Part shown: piece after piece, positions 24,601-36,345 of the stretch
How positions within the stretch are numbered: the stretch's first letter is position 1
Layout of the letters: each line of letters begins with the position of its first letter
Source of the DNA: Isoetes taiwanensis
Taxonomy: Eukaryota; Streptophyta; Lycopodiopsida; Isoetales; Isoetaceae
Assembly: GCA_021234155.1 (NCBI GenBank)
Contig: JAJEKV010000025.1
Location: 2,255,339-2,319,338 of the forward strand
Length of the DNA: 64,000 nucleotides
Direction: 5' to 3'
Notes under the pieces: generated by a model
What the model saw: the letters and a program-made list of their open reading frames with translations, nothing else
Databases searched by the model: none
What the model was told of the DNA's origin: nothing
Made by a program: the position numbers and the translations under genes

Positions 24601-27600
24601 TCAGGGGCCTCCTCCACATGCCCAAAGTCAGCGTGGTCTAAATACAGCAGAGGCCAGCGGTATGCATCCCAATCAAAAATTGAGGGGTCTAAAACTCATC
24701 CCGGAAATGCAGGGGGGATTTTCCTATACTCCTCGGGGCCACTTGGCAAACCAGTGACTGAAACGGGGATTTTCCACTTACATGCATTAATTATGAATTT
24801 CGAGACGCATAAACACAAAGAGAAGCCTGAGATAAAAGTGCAGTCTTTCGAAAGGTGAAATCTTGGCCCGGGGATAATGCGGCATGGCCAATTTTACGCA
24901 CCGCGCAAGAAGAAAATGCACCCACGGCAATAGAAGCACAAGCGAGGCATGAGGGGCAGGCTTCCGGAGCCAGCCCCGCCCAGGAGACCCAGAGATTGAT
25001 GCGTCCTACTAGGTAGTGGGCTACTTTGCTTCTCGTGGTCACATGTATACCTACGCGGTCCTAGATGCTGCTATTCTCACTTCAATCTTCTACGGGGCCT
25101 CGAGGGTGAACCCCAGTATCTTGTTCTGTGAGGCTAGTCCAAGAAATTTGGTGAGGGGCCCGGTGTTTGGACTCCCCACTCGAGGCAAGGCTGGCTCCGC
25201 CAATGGACCCACGGAACATCCCATTACCTAGGGGACCAAGTTTCGTGGAAGACCACCTATCCAAGAAGCGCCAAAAGTAGATTAGATTTTACTACACACT
25301 TGTAGTCAGTGTAGCATGGAGGTGAATCTTTGAATACCTCCTAGTGAGGTAAGTAGTGAGGGTGATCCACAGGGAGAAAACTACATGGTGGAAGTTGTGT
25401 CCCTAGGGTAATTTCATACGTTCGAGACTGACCTTGGCCCGAGGTCGGATTGCTGTCCAGGGGCCTCCCTCCATGCCCCAAAATCAGCGTGGTCTAAACC
25501 ACATGTCAAGACCAGCGGTGGCCATCCCAATCAAAAATTGAGGGTCTAAAACTCATCACACGAATCACAGGGATTTTCCTATACTCGAGGGCCACTTGGC
25601 AAGCCAGGCGGCTGAAAACGAAGGATTTTTTCCTGCCCCATGCATTAATTATGAATTCAGGAGCATAAACACAAAAGCCACAGGATAAAGTGGGTCTAGA
25701 AAAGGTGAAATCTTGGCAGGATGCTTGCGGCATGGCGCTGCACGCAGAAATGCACCGGCAGCCAAGCCTGGCGGGGAGCGCCAGGAGAGCTTCCGAGGCC
25801 AACCCCCTTCGAGGGAACCCTTAGGAATTGACGCGTCCTACTAGGTAGTGGAGCTAGCACAGCTTCTCAGAGTAGTCACATGTATATACCACCCTAGCAG
25901 TCCTAGTGCTGCTATTCTCACTTCAATCTTCTACGAGGCCTACCGAGGTGAACCCCAGAGTATCTTGTTCTGTGAGGGCTAGTCAAAATTTGGGGGGCCG
26001 GAGTTTGGACCCCCACTCGGGAACCGGTGGCTCATGTGTGGACTGGGAACATCCCCATTACCTAGGGGACCAAGTTTTAGGTGGAAGACCACCCCTCTCA
26101 AGAAGCGTAAGTGGGTGGATTTTACTACACACTTGTAGTCCCGATTGGCATGGGTGGATCTTTGAATACCTCCCTGAGTGGGGGGTAGTGATTGATCCCT
26201 GAGAAGGCTTCATGAGTGGAAGTTGTCCCCTAGGGTAGAATTTAAATTACCGTTCGGACGTGGCCCGGTCGGATTGCCAATCAGGGGCCTCACCTCCATG
26301 CCCCAAAATCAGCGTGGTCCTAGAAGCCATCAAGGGCTTAGCGGTGGCCAATCCCAATCAAAAGGTGAGGGGTCTACAAAACTCATCCAGGAATCACAGG
26401 ATTTTCTATACTCGAGGGCCCTTGGCAGAAGCGGTGCTGAAAACCCGGGATTTTCCACGCCCATGCGTGAGTATAGATTTCCGGGCATAAACACAAAGAA
26501 AAGCCTGCAGGATAAAATTGGTCTCGAAAAAGGTGAAATCTTGGCGAGGATGCGGCATGGCTACTGCATGAAAAAGAAATGCGCGGCAATAGAAGCACAA
26601 GCGAGAGGCATGGGGACGAGCTTCGAGGCAACCCCTTAGGAACCACTTGCGGGTGGTATTAGCGTCCTACTATAGGTAGTGGAGCTAGCTTTACAGCTTC
26701 TCACAGGTAGTGCATGTATACCACTACGCGGTCCCACAATCTTTGCTGATATTCTCACTTCAATCTTCTACGAGGGGCCTCGGGGAACCCAAGAGTAGCT
26801 ATCTTGTTCATGAGGCTAGTCCAAAATTTGGGGGCGGGCTGGACCCTCCGGGCAGGCGAAACAAAGCCAATGGACCCGGAACATCCCCATTACCTAGGGA
26901 CCAAGTTTTAGGTAGGCGAGACCACCCCTCTCCAAGCGCCAAAGTAGGTAAGTTTACACTACACACTTGTAGTGATTGGCATGGAGGTGGATCTTTGAGA
27001 TACCTCCTAGTGAGGGGGTAGAGTGATTGATCCCCTAGGAGAGGCTTCGCCGTGGAAGTTGTCCCCTAGGAGGGTAATTTAGCCCGTTCAGGCCAGCCTT
27101 GGCCGAGGTCAGGATACTCAATCCGGGGCCTCCCTCCATGCCCAAAATCGAAAACCGTGGTCCTAAACCATCCCAGAGGCCAGTGGCCGGTAGCCATCCC
27201 AATCAAAAATTGAGGGTCCTAAAACTCATCCCAGGAATGCAGGGGATTTTCTATAGTCTCGGGGCCCACGCCCAGCGAAGCCAGCTGGCTACAGGAAACC
27301 AGGATTTTCACGCCCCATGCGTGAGTATGAATTTCCAGACATAAACACAAAGCCGCAGAGATAAAATTCCGGGTCTCGAGGTGAAATCTTGGCGGGGATA
27401 TGCGATATTGTACCGCATAAGGAAAATTACTTGCGGCAATAGAAGCACAAGCGAGGGAGGCATGGGGAGGCGAGCTTGGAGCCAGCCCCTTAGGAGACCA
27501 AGATTACATTGTTAGCACGTCCTACTAGGTAGTGGGTAGCTTTTAGCTATAAGGTAGTCACATGTATACCACCCTACTTGAGTCCTAAGGTGCTGCTATT

Positions 27601-30003
27601 CTCACTTCAATCTTCTACTGGCGAGGGGCCTCGGGGTGAAGACCCCAGAGTATCTTGTTCTCGCCCGAGGCTAGTCCAAAATTTGGGGGTGAGGGCTGGA
27701 CCCCCACTCACGGGCAGAGGCCGAAACTCCGCCAATGGGCCGGAACATCCCCATTTATTACCTAGGGACCAAGTTTCGTGGGGCGGAAGACCACCCCTCC
27801 AAGAAGCGCCCAGTAAGGTGGGTTACCACACGCCTTAGTCAATTGTAGCATGGAGGTGGATCTTTGAATGATACCTCCTAGTGAGGGGGTAAGTGATTGA
27901 TCCCTAGGAAGGCTTCGCTTGCGTGGAAGTTGTCCCTAGGAGTAATTTCGCCGTTCAGGACGGCCTTGGCCGGAGTGGGGTCACCAATCGGGGCCTCCTC
28001 CATGCCCAAAGATAGAAACGTGAGTGCAAACCTATCCCGCAGGAGCCAGCGGTAGCCATCCCAATCAAAAAGTGAGGGTCTAAAACTCATCCCAGGAATC
28101 TTGGGAGTTTTCCACCATAGTCACCGGGGAGGCCACTTGGCAAGCCGGTGGCTGAAAACCAGGATTTTTTCCTGCCCCATGCATTAATTATGAATTCCGG
28201 GAGCATAAACGCAAAAGCCGCGAGGATAAAAATTGGTCTCGAAAAGTGCGAAATCTTGGCGGGATGTTAATGCTGACATGGCCAGCGCACCACCGCATGA
28301 AAATGCAAGCAATAGAAGCACAAAGCGAGGCATGGGAGGGGCGGCTTAGGAGCCAGCCTTAGGAGACCACTTGGGGTCGGTAGCGTCCTACTAGGTAGTG
28401 GGCTAGCTTTGCTTCTCAGGTGGTCCGCATGTATACCACCCACAAAAGGTCCTAGTCTTTGCTATTCTCATACCAATCTTCGGGGCCTCGGGGTGAACCC
28501 CAAGTATCTTGTTCCTGCATGAGGCTAGTCAAGGCTGAGGGGCCGAGGTTTGGACCCCCACTCTCGAGGCAGAGGCGGCTCCGCCAATGGACCCGGGAAC
28601 ATCCCCATTACCTAGGGGACCAAGAGTTTGCGTGGGGCGGAGACCACCCCACTCCAAAGCGCCAAAGAGTGATGGGTGGATTTACTACACACTTGTAGTC
28701 AATTATGGAGGTGGATCTTTGAATACCTCCTAGTGAGGGGTAAGTGATTGATCCCCTGGGAAGGCTTCGGCGGGAGTGGAAGTTGTCCCTAGGGTAATTT
28801 ACCGTTGTTCCGGACGGCCGTGAGGTCCGGATGGTTGCCAATCGGGGTGCCTCCTCCATGCCCCAAAATGAAAGCGTGGGTCCTAAACCACATCCAAGGC
28901 CAAAAGCGGTGAAAGCCATCCCAATCAAAATTGAGGGTCTAAAACTCATCCCGGGAAATCACAAGGGGATTTTCCCTACTCGGGGCCACTTGGCGGCAAT
29001 TTGTTGCGAAAACCGAGTTTTTCCTGCCCCATGCATTAGTATGAATTTCAGAGACATAAACACAAAGAAAAGCCGCAGGATAAAATCCGGTCTGCCGAAA
29101 AGGTGAAATCTTGGCGGGATGTAAATGCGGCATGGCCAGCTGCGCAAAGAAAAATGCAGAGCAATAGAAGCCTGGCGAGGCATGGGGCGAGGCTTCCGGG
29201 AGCCAACCCCTTAGGAGACCAGAATTACGTGGCGATCCTACTGTTGAGTGGAGCTAGCTTTGCTTCTCGAGTGGTCACATGTATACCACCTAGCGGTCCT
29301 GAATGGCTGCTGTATTCTCACACTTCAATCTTCACGAGGGGCCTCGGGGTGAGACAGCCCCCAGAGTATGTAATTTCTCATGTGAGGGCTAGTCCCAGAA
29401 TTTGAGGGGCGGGCTGGACACTCAGGGCAGAGCGGCTCACGCCAATGGACTGAACATCCCCATTACCTGGGGGGACTAAGTTTTAGTGGAAGACCACCTG
29501 CCCCTCTCCAAGCCAAAGTAGGTGGATTTTACTACACACTTGTAGTCCCGATTGGCATGGAGGTGGATCTTTGAGAATGCACCTCCTAAGTGAGGGTAAG
29601 TGATTGATCCCACAGGAAAACTTCGCCATGGAAGTTGTCCCCTAGGGTAATTTCCTTGGATTAGGACCTTGGCGAGGTCAGGATGTGTCAGGGAGAAGCC
29701 TCACTCCATGCCCCAAATCAAAAACACAGTAGTCTAAACCTTCCGAGGGCCAGCCATCCCGATAAAAATGTCAGGGTCCTAAAACTCATCCAGGAATCAC
29801 GGGGATTTTCCTATACTCTCGGGGCCACTTGTGGCAAGCCCCGATTTGGTGAAAACCCGAGGGATTTTTCCACTTTGCCCAGCCATTGGTATGAGATTTC
29901 GAGACATAAACACAAAAACGCAGGATAAAATCCGGTCTCGAAAAAGGTAGGAAAATCTTGGCGGGATGAATGCGACATGGCGCATACGTAAGAAGAGAAA
30001 ATG
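18625..30003 (+). repeat. ~850-bp satellite array, about 14 copies
   Basis: Head-to-tail array. The marker ccatcccaatcaaaa recurs at about 18,749, 19,571, 20,448, 21,239, 22,099, 22,990, 23,852, 24,664, 25,522, 26,348, 27,194, 28,056, 28,916 and 29,754, an average spacing of about 847 bp. Each unit has the same succession of landmarks: gggattttcctatactc, ccatgcattaattatgaatt, aaaggtgaaatcttgg, gcaatagaagcacaagcgag, cctactaggtagtgg, tcacatgtatacc, ctcacttcaatcttctac, ggaacatccccattacc, tactacacacttgtagtc. The last unit is cut off and runs into minisatellite at about 30,003. No gene: the frames in it shift from unit to unit. Confidence 0.93.
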
Positions 30004-30885
30004 TGTGGCATGTTTGAGCCACCTTGTATTAGAGCCTAGGTGGCATGTTGGAGCGTGTGGCATGCTTGAGCCACCTTGGCGTATTGGAGCCGCGTGGCAT
30101 GTTGAGCTACCTTGGCAGAGTTGGGCATAGGTGGCATGTTGAGCCAGCGTGGCATGTTGAGCATGTGTTGGAGCCTAGGTGGCATGTTGGGCCGCATTGG
30201 CATGTTTGAGCCTAGGTGGCCGGGGTTGGGGAGCCACGGTGTGTTTGGGGCCTAGGTGGCATGTTTTGAGGCCAGCCCAGCTTGGCATATTTGAAGCCTA
30301 GGTGGCATGTTGTGAGCCACCTTATGTTGGAGGAAGCTAGGTGGCATGGTGGGTGGAATTACGCATTGTTAATGTTTGAGCCACTGCCAATGTTTTGAGC
30401 CTAGGTGGCATGTTGGAACCTACCATTGGCATGTTGAGGTATTACCTTGGCATGTTTAGGCTCCCTGGCATGTTTGAGCCTATAGGTGGCATGTTGGGAG
30501 GGAAGAACCTAGGTGGCATGTTTGAGCCACCTTGGCATGTTGAACCTAGGTGGCATGTTGGAACCCACCTTGGCGTATTGGAGCCTAAGAGTGAGCTGCA
30601 TGGCATGTTTGAGCTATAGCTGGCATGTTTGAGCCACCTAGGAATGTTGGAGCCTAGGTGGCATGTTGGAGCCACGTGGCATGTTGAGCCACAGCAGGTT
30701 GGAACATGTTGGCATGTTGGGCACAAGTGGCATGTTTGAGCCGCGTTGGGCCTAGGTGGCATGTTTGAGCCATTTTTGTCATGTGTTGGGCCTAGGTGGC
30801 ATGTTGGAGCCACCTTGGCGTATTTTGAGAACTTACTAGGTGGCATGTTAGAGGCCACCTTGGCATGTTAGTGCGTTATGCAAAA
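30004..30885 (+). repeat. ~19/38-bp minisatellite, second forward block
   Basis: The same minisatellite as at 17,294-18,220 and in the same orientation, starting directly at the truncated end of the last 850-bp unit. The two satellite families are therefore interleaved in one array system. Confidence 0.85.
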
Positions 30886-30959
30886 TAGGTGTTAAAGTAG
30901 TGCCAAGGTAGTTGAAGTAGCAGTATTTACACATGGAATACTAGTATATATAAGAACAT

Positions 30960-31505
30960 GTGTAGCAAATCAAGTACTGTCCTACCACTATATAAGACCA
31001 TTGATATATGGAAGGATAGGACATGCTTAAGAGAGAATCAAGTACTCTTTCCTACTTCTATAAGACATGCTTGAGGAATAGAAGTGTATTACACGTAATA
31101 AGTAATTCATGTAAGTGCTTTCCTACAATGCCTTGTATGGAAATAAAATTACTCTGTCCCTACTACTATAAGGAATAGCGATGACATGGGAAGCATATGA
31201 CATGCTTAAGAGAATCAAAAGTATTCTTTAGGCTTCTATAAGACATGTGACAATAGAAGTATTACACATGTCATAATTCATGTATTCTTTCTACTGTGAA
31301 GTACCTTAGCAAAATAAAATTACTGCTGTCCTACTACTATAAAAAGAGACATGTGAATGGAAGTATAGGACATGTAGAGAATCAAATATTCTTTTCCTAC
31401 ATCTATAAAGACATGTGACAATAGAATTATTGGAGCATGTAGAAATTCAAGTACTCTTTCCTCACAGGTGGATTGTATTATAAAATGACATGTCACAATA
31501 GAAGA
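30960..31505 (+). repeat. ~175-bp tandem repeat, three copies
   Basis: Three consecutive copies starting at about 30,978, 31,158 and 31,328. Each begins GTCCTACTACTATAA, contains AGGACATG...GAGAATCAA, CTATAAGACATG and a distal TTCTTTCCTAC, and the first two end AATAAAATTACT. The array ends about 170 bp from the right terminus of the CACTA-like element. Confidence 0.7.
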
Positions 31506-31642
31506 AACTACAAAACAACGATTGGATGTTTTTAGTCACTTTGAAAAAAGAAGAACACCATTATGAACAAAACCATACCTTCACAAATCCACATGGCAGG
31601 ATTCTTTGAAAGCAGGGACATGTAGACCTACCATGCGTGTTT

Positions 31643-31672
31643 TTCCAGCGATTGGACCAGGAATTGAGTGTG
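31643..31672 (-). repeat. Right terminal inverted repeat
   Basis: Its reverse complement starts CACACTCAATTCCTGGTCCA and continues ATCGC. It pairs imperfectly with the left end at 13,841. Confidence 0.5.
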
Positions 31673-31675
31673 CTA
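31673..31675. repeat. Target-site duplication CTA, right
   Basis: CTA directly after the insertion, followed by TGGGTGATG as in copy B at 62,512-62,520. Confidence 0.6.
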
Positions 31676-31954
31676 TGGGTGATGTTATCTCCTGCCCGAG
31701 GGTGATCTTGTTTATTTCACCTGGGGTGGCGCATATTTCTTTTTACATGGTGTTCTCCACTCGTTGGGTGATCTTTGTTCTCCACCTATTGGGTGATGCT
31801 CTCTTTTACGCTACATGTTTGATTTCTCACACCATTCACGAGGGTGTTTTAGAGTTTCTTTGTATTTGCTTGCCCTTGCCGGGTTTTACGCCATCTTAAG
31901 TCACATTTTTTTCCGACAGCCATCGACCCATCTCCTTAGATTCTCGGGCAACAT

Positions 31955-32175
31955 TCAAAGGTTCTTTGGCGACCATTTCTCATTAGGGTTTTCCTGCGAA
32001 ACCGAAGTGAGGATTTTTATCGATGATGAAGTTGTCACCATTACCCTTCTATCTTTACGCACAGTACATTTCTTTTTGTTGTTGTTTTACGGGGTAGCGA
32101 TGTGTTCCTATGGTGGCTACCCTCTCTCATCTTCAAACATTTATTGTATCTTCTTGTGATGAATGCCAGAAGCCT
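31955..32175 (+). repeat. Long inverted repeat, left arm (copy A)
   Basis: The segment with attagggttttcc, the short tggtggctaccc core and gatgaatg pairs as a reverse complement with 32,888-33,110. The arms are diverged and about 220 bp long, with about 710 bp between. No coding gene is supported, although both arms give a similar reading (YPDE, SPL, ATPL). Confidence 0.6.
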
Positions 32176-32887
32176 GCGGCGGTTTTGTGTCCTTTGCGAG
32201 AGAGGAGTCCCTTCGAGAATTGCAAATTCATATATCTGATATCATTAACTAAATACTTAAACACATGGATACAAATAGGTCTATGTTTAAAAATGCGCCT
32301 TTATTGTGTTGCGTACCGAGAGATGTGTACACAATGTAAAAAGACAATAATTCAAGAAGGTTAAAAAATAAAAAAAATAAATCAAAAGTTAATAAATTAT
32401 TCAATGAGATAAAAATAGTACATATATTTTAATACTTGACAATCACGAGGTGGCTCCTTTTTCATCTATTACAAAGGGTACATTGTGCACAAAAGTATGT
32501 GTCTAATTTGGAAATAAATCAAAGGTGTTATTAAAAGTTGTAACAAGGAATAAGAAATACACACCAAAATCTTTCTCAAACTTTTTATGAACATATATAC
32601 AAAGCAAAGGTGAGCCTTGAGTAAATATCAAATTTTGGGCCTGACTATTCTATTTTTGCTGCCTTCAAAAAGTCGACGATGAAGAAACATAGCACCCTAA
32701 AGCACATATTTTTTAATGCGAAGCGGTGCATGCTTAATGATGTTGAACAAAATCTAAATTCGCAATGAGGACTGCGTAGTATCGCACACCAAAACACCTT
32801 AAGGATTGGAAGTGATTCCGTCATACCTTGCATGAGTTCAAGCATTTTAAACGAAAAGCTTCTTTCTTTGAGTATGCGCGAATAGAT

Positions 32888-33110
32888 ATAGGCTTTTCAT
32901 TCATCCTAGCGGCAATAATTTGTAAAGGTAGTGGGGTAGCCCACCATAGGCACAATATCGAACTACCCCATATAAATGGAAATGCAATAATAATATCATG
33001 GGGGGCTTCTAGGCAAGGTGAGAAAAGTGGCGACATGTTTTCATCGGGATACAAAACCACCTGCTCTTTGGCGGGTTTTAGGGAAAAACTCTAATAAGCG
33101 GTAGTCAATG
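32888..33110 (-). repeat. Long inverted repeat, right arm (copy A)
   Basis: Reverse-complement partner of 31,955-32,175; the clearest core is ggggtagcccaccatagg (32,933-32,950), pairing with tggtggctaccc at about 32,112-32,123. Confidence 0.6.
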
Positions 33111-33190
33111 TTGCGGTATTACGCGCAGGGGTGCGCGCGTCGCGAGGAAGCAAATGGTCGATTACGGCGAAGAGGAAATATATATGTCTC

Positions 33191-34690
33191 TTGATTTTTC
33201 CTAATCCACACGAAAATATAAAGCAAGCATCCATTAAAGTTTAGTAAGCACAACATATGAATGGATTTAGAATTCTTGTCATGGAGCTATGCCATTCATT
33301 TCTGTAAAAGAATGCAGGTAGTGACAACAAAAACCACATAAAATAAATATCCAACATAGCGGCAAAAAACCTCCTTGGAAACCTCGAGGAGGGTGGAGTC
33401 ATGCGTGTCCGCGACAATAGACCTCTCTATGATAAGGAGGGGTTTGGACATGCGAGCCACCTTGAAAATAGGTAACTTTGAAGAACTTGAGAGGGTGAAG
33501 AAAGGGGAAAAACTCTAGAGGGCTGGTCATGTAAATTGCCCGCGTGACAAAACCTCTACTATAACAAAGGGGTGCAGGAGCGGCATCAAAGCGTGCGGTC
33601 GCATATAAATGCTGTAACTTTGCTTAAAGAGGAGGAGGGCAAATTATTAAAATTTCTTAGCAACAGAGGAGATGATACACAGTGATGATCCATGAATGAG
33701 GAGGAAAGAAGGCGAGAGGGGTGGGGGGTTTGCCCAATACTGCACTACTCTTTGTTGTGAGAAAAATGCCAAATGAGAAAAAACGAAAAGACCGAATATC
33801 TATGGCACAAGCCCTCTCACAAGAATCTACGATCCCTACGTGTGGATCGTCACGCGTCTCGATGAGGGATTCCTGACCTACACACACCCAAAACATGGTA
33901 GAAAGAAGAACTTCGCTCTCCTCACAAACCTAGGTGGTGTGATATGGCTGTGAAATTTGTTGGTGAAGAAGCTGAGCTGAATGTATTGTGTATATAGCAA
34001 AGGAAAAGAAGAGGCGTATGCATGCAAGTCAATGGGAAGACCATCTGCCGGAACTCCACTAGCTTTCGAGATTCAATGGAAGTGAAAAAGTACTTGGATT
34101 CATGGGGCAAGGGCCATATGTAGGGTCAAAGAAGATAAAGGGTTAGGGCCAGATAGGGGGCGAGGATAAGATCTATTGTGGAGAATAATGAAGGTAACTA
34201 ACGCGTGAAATTGGAAAGAATGGAAAAAGGTGGAAACAAAATTAGGCTAAAATACCAACAATCATAGAAAATCATATTACTAAACCAAAAGGCTTTTCCC
34301 ACGGTAGGAAAATCTCTCAAATTAACAAGATTGATTATCACATCATTATATCTGAACGATCTTGGCGTAGAGATATTTAGGGGATTTACATTATATTTCA
34401 AATGTAAGGAATAGCGAGCTTGAGGGGAAAAGGGGAAAGGATACACTAGGGTTACCCTTTTTATATTACGGAATACACTTTGTATTAAGATAATGGCTCA
34501 AAGTTTTAGCGGTCGCATTCAACAATTGGATGCGGCCAGCTAGGTAATATTTAGTTTCTACAATCAACTTTTATAGAATCAATATCTTCTACCAGCACAA
34601 TTTGACTCCATCAAAAGGTTTTTCCTCTACATTTCTTAGTTGATTTTTTCTCTCTCTCTGTTTAGAGTGCTTGGTGTTAGAGGCTTTTTT
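33191..34690. other. Intergenic stretch, no gene seen
   Basis: No frame above about 82 codons on either strand and no motif recognised. Short low-complexity purine runs occur around 33,360-33,600. Confidence 0.5.
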
Positions 34691-34700
34691 CAAGATCCCA

Positions 34701-35180
34701 TTTTTTTTTTTTTTTTTTTGCGAAGAAGCGTGTGTCATCCAATATATTAAAAAGAATGGTAATGTTACAAAGAGAGTGAGGAGGAAGGGAAGGCGCCCCA
34801 AAGAGATGGCGATACCTCGACCTCCACAACAAACTCCACCCAGGCGCAGCTCCTCTTTGCTGTACAAATCGACCATCACCATCTACAACATCCAAGAAGT
34901 CCGCCAAATGGCAAACTTCCACTCTTCAATCCGGAACACGAGAAAGCTTTGAAATAAAGCTTGTACGAGTCGAGGGTCCCGAGGAGAATTGCCGGTACAT
35001 TGAATCCCACAGAAAGATCACAACCCACATTTGCCCGGCACAAGATCAACCACGCAGCAAGCCACGCACACAAATTACAGGAAAACTGGCGCGGCGGCAT
35101 CTTCTTTATGTTAGACTTAGGCGTGCCATAGCGATCCGGTTTGGGTTTAAGGTAGTTGCGATAAAATAGCATAATAGAAG
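34701..35180 (-). mobile_element. Retroposon 3' end with poly(A), probably LINE (L1-type) remnant
   Basis: On the minus strand a sequence ends in a run of 19 A (19 T at 34,701-34,719 on the plus strand), just after tttgtaacattaccattctt and taatatattgg, a layout typical of plant L1 3' ends. Upstream, the minus strand carries a 98-codon frame (35,172-34,876) rich in Cys and hydrophobic residues that I do not recognise. No clear target-site duplication was found. Alternative: a processed host transcript. Confidence 0.4.
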
Positions 35181-35478
35181 TACATCAAGATTTGCTTAAT
35201 TTGGATCAATACCACCCTTAGGTTAGATTAGGCATTAAAAGATTGCTCCACACTAAATCCTGCTTAGTTAGTTCTAATAGAAGCGAGCGGTAGCAAGAGC
35301 AATACACGACTTATAGCGGTCGGCATTCAAAATAACAAATGGGGATGATATTATAAAATATTAATTTTGCAAGGAATGAACTTTACGGGCATGATTCATA
35401 TGATCTGAGAAAACAATCAGAAGTGTAGAAGAAGTAGGAACTTTCTATTGAGAAGGAGAATTTTACATTTATGTAAAA
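35181..35478. other. Spacer, nothing recognised
   Basis: AT-rich, no frame or repeat of note. Confidence 0.4.
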
Positions 35479-35730
35479 ATGATGCAAGCATCAAATCCTC
35501 CATTCAAACACCGCGAAATGATGCGGGTACACGCTAAAATGCATTTTCACCGCTTTTCGAGATTTCTTAGTGGCTTAGGGTGTAAAATTGCTAGTGAAGG
35601 GTACAACTTTTTGGCAAAGCGTTTAAGCACTTTAAGTGCTGAAACTCCGCAGGACATCGAAGCCCATCACACCTTCTCCCTCTCATTTTCCCTGGCCAAA
35701 AACTTCGGTCCGGTGTTTCCTTTACATTGA
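35479..35730 (+). CDS. Unrecognised 83-codon frame, possible exon fragment
   Basis: Frame from ATG 35,479 to 35,730. Its product is basic at the start (MMQASNPPFK) with a more hydrophobic end. It lies in a 3-kb stretch (35.5-38.4 kb) where several plus-strand frames of better than average composition follow each other with shifts, as would a decayed or intron-containing gene. No family recognised; low confidence that it is translated. Confidence 0.2.
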   Translation: MMQASNPPFKHREMMRVHAKMHFHRFSRFLSGLGCKIASEGYNFLAKRLSTLSAETPQDIEAHHTFSLSFSLAKNFGPVFPLH

Positions 35731-36117
35731 TGATGGGCATGGGCGTAGATGATTTTTGACATCAGTGCATTACGGTGTTGAGTGAAGCTTTAGGGGAAAA
35801 AGCAGTTGGGGGTAGTATCACGGATCAAGATTGGGAATCTGTTTTGGACAAAGAAGTTGAAGGGAAAGATAAAATAGCCTTGTGCAAATGAGCATCTTCA
35901 AAAGGAGAGAAGTTGGGAAACACTTTCTGCTTGAAAAATCTACAAATTGTCACAACAAAGTAAAAGAAACAAGCTGGCCCTTGCTTTTCGTTTTGAAGAG
36001 TGCACTAGATCAATAGTTGCACGAGGAACACAAAGTAAACTGGGCTACATTTTCTTTGTGCAATGCCAAAGATACCACAACAATAGACAAGTAAGCAGGA
36101 AGGATATGTGGTAGCAC

Positions 36118-36345
36118 ATGTTAGGAGAAATGAGAGCCACAAGGAAAACCAGCGATTGGCCGGTGGATCCAAGAGTAGGATGGAGTGCATGTGCTGAAAA
36201 CATAAAAACAGAGAATGCGATGCGGAGATTGGAAATCGGTTTTACTTATCACAAAGGGAATCTCTCACAGGCGATGGGAAGTGGTGAGAAGGCAGTAGAA
36301 GGCCTGAATTACAAAAGGCCAGTGTTGGAAGGGAATAGTTTCTGA
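36118..36345 (+). CDS. Unrecognised 75-codon frame, possible exon fragment
   Basis: Frame with a hydrophilic product (MLGEMRATRK start) and no family match. Part of the same run of plus-strand fragments as 35,479 and 37,675. It could be a remnant of a retroelement or host gene. No splice signals could be assigned with confidence. Confidence 0.17.
   Translation: MLGEMRATRKTSDWPVDPRVGWSACAENIKTENAMRRLEIGFTYHKGNLSQAMGSGEKAVEGLNYKRPVLEGNSF

Larger units (their letters stand above)
13841..31672. mobile_element. 17.8-kb CACTA-like insertion carrying satellite arrays
   Basis: An insertion of 17,832 bp is defined by comparison with copy B, which has an empty site. The left end begins CACTGACC and the reverse complement of the right end begins CACACTCA. 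About 16 of 25 aligned positions agree over the first ~25 bp (CAC, CAATT, TGGTCC, CG), and CTA is duplicated at the borders. These are CACTA-superfamily traits, although neither end is a perfect CACTA. No transposase is recognised, so it would be non-autonomous. The motif AAATCCACAT occurs near both ends (14,285, 14,454, 31,585), possibly subterminal repeats. The interior is nearly all tandem repeat. Alternative: an unclassified insertion or an assembly join that happens to sit at CTA. Confidence 0.55.
31673..33190 (+). repeat. Copy A of the duplicated segment, right part
   Basis: Continues the copy A/copy B alignment (matching 62,512-64,000). It holds the end of the GGGTGATGCT array and a long inverted repeat. 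Copy B is cut by the window edge, so the right limit of the duplication is unknown and may extend past 33,190 here. Confidence 0.85.

Noticed and set aside
13841-31672. Loss of 17.8 kb from copy B instead of insertion in copy A
   Set aside because: Copy B has a single CTA and a continuous minisatellite with no footprint, which fits an empty site better than a deletion.
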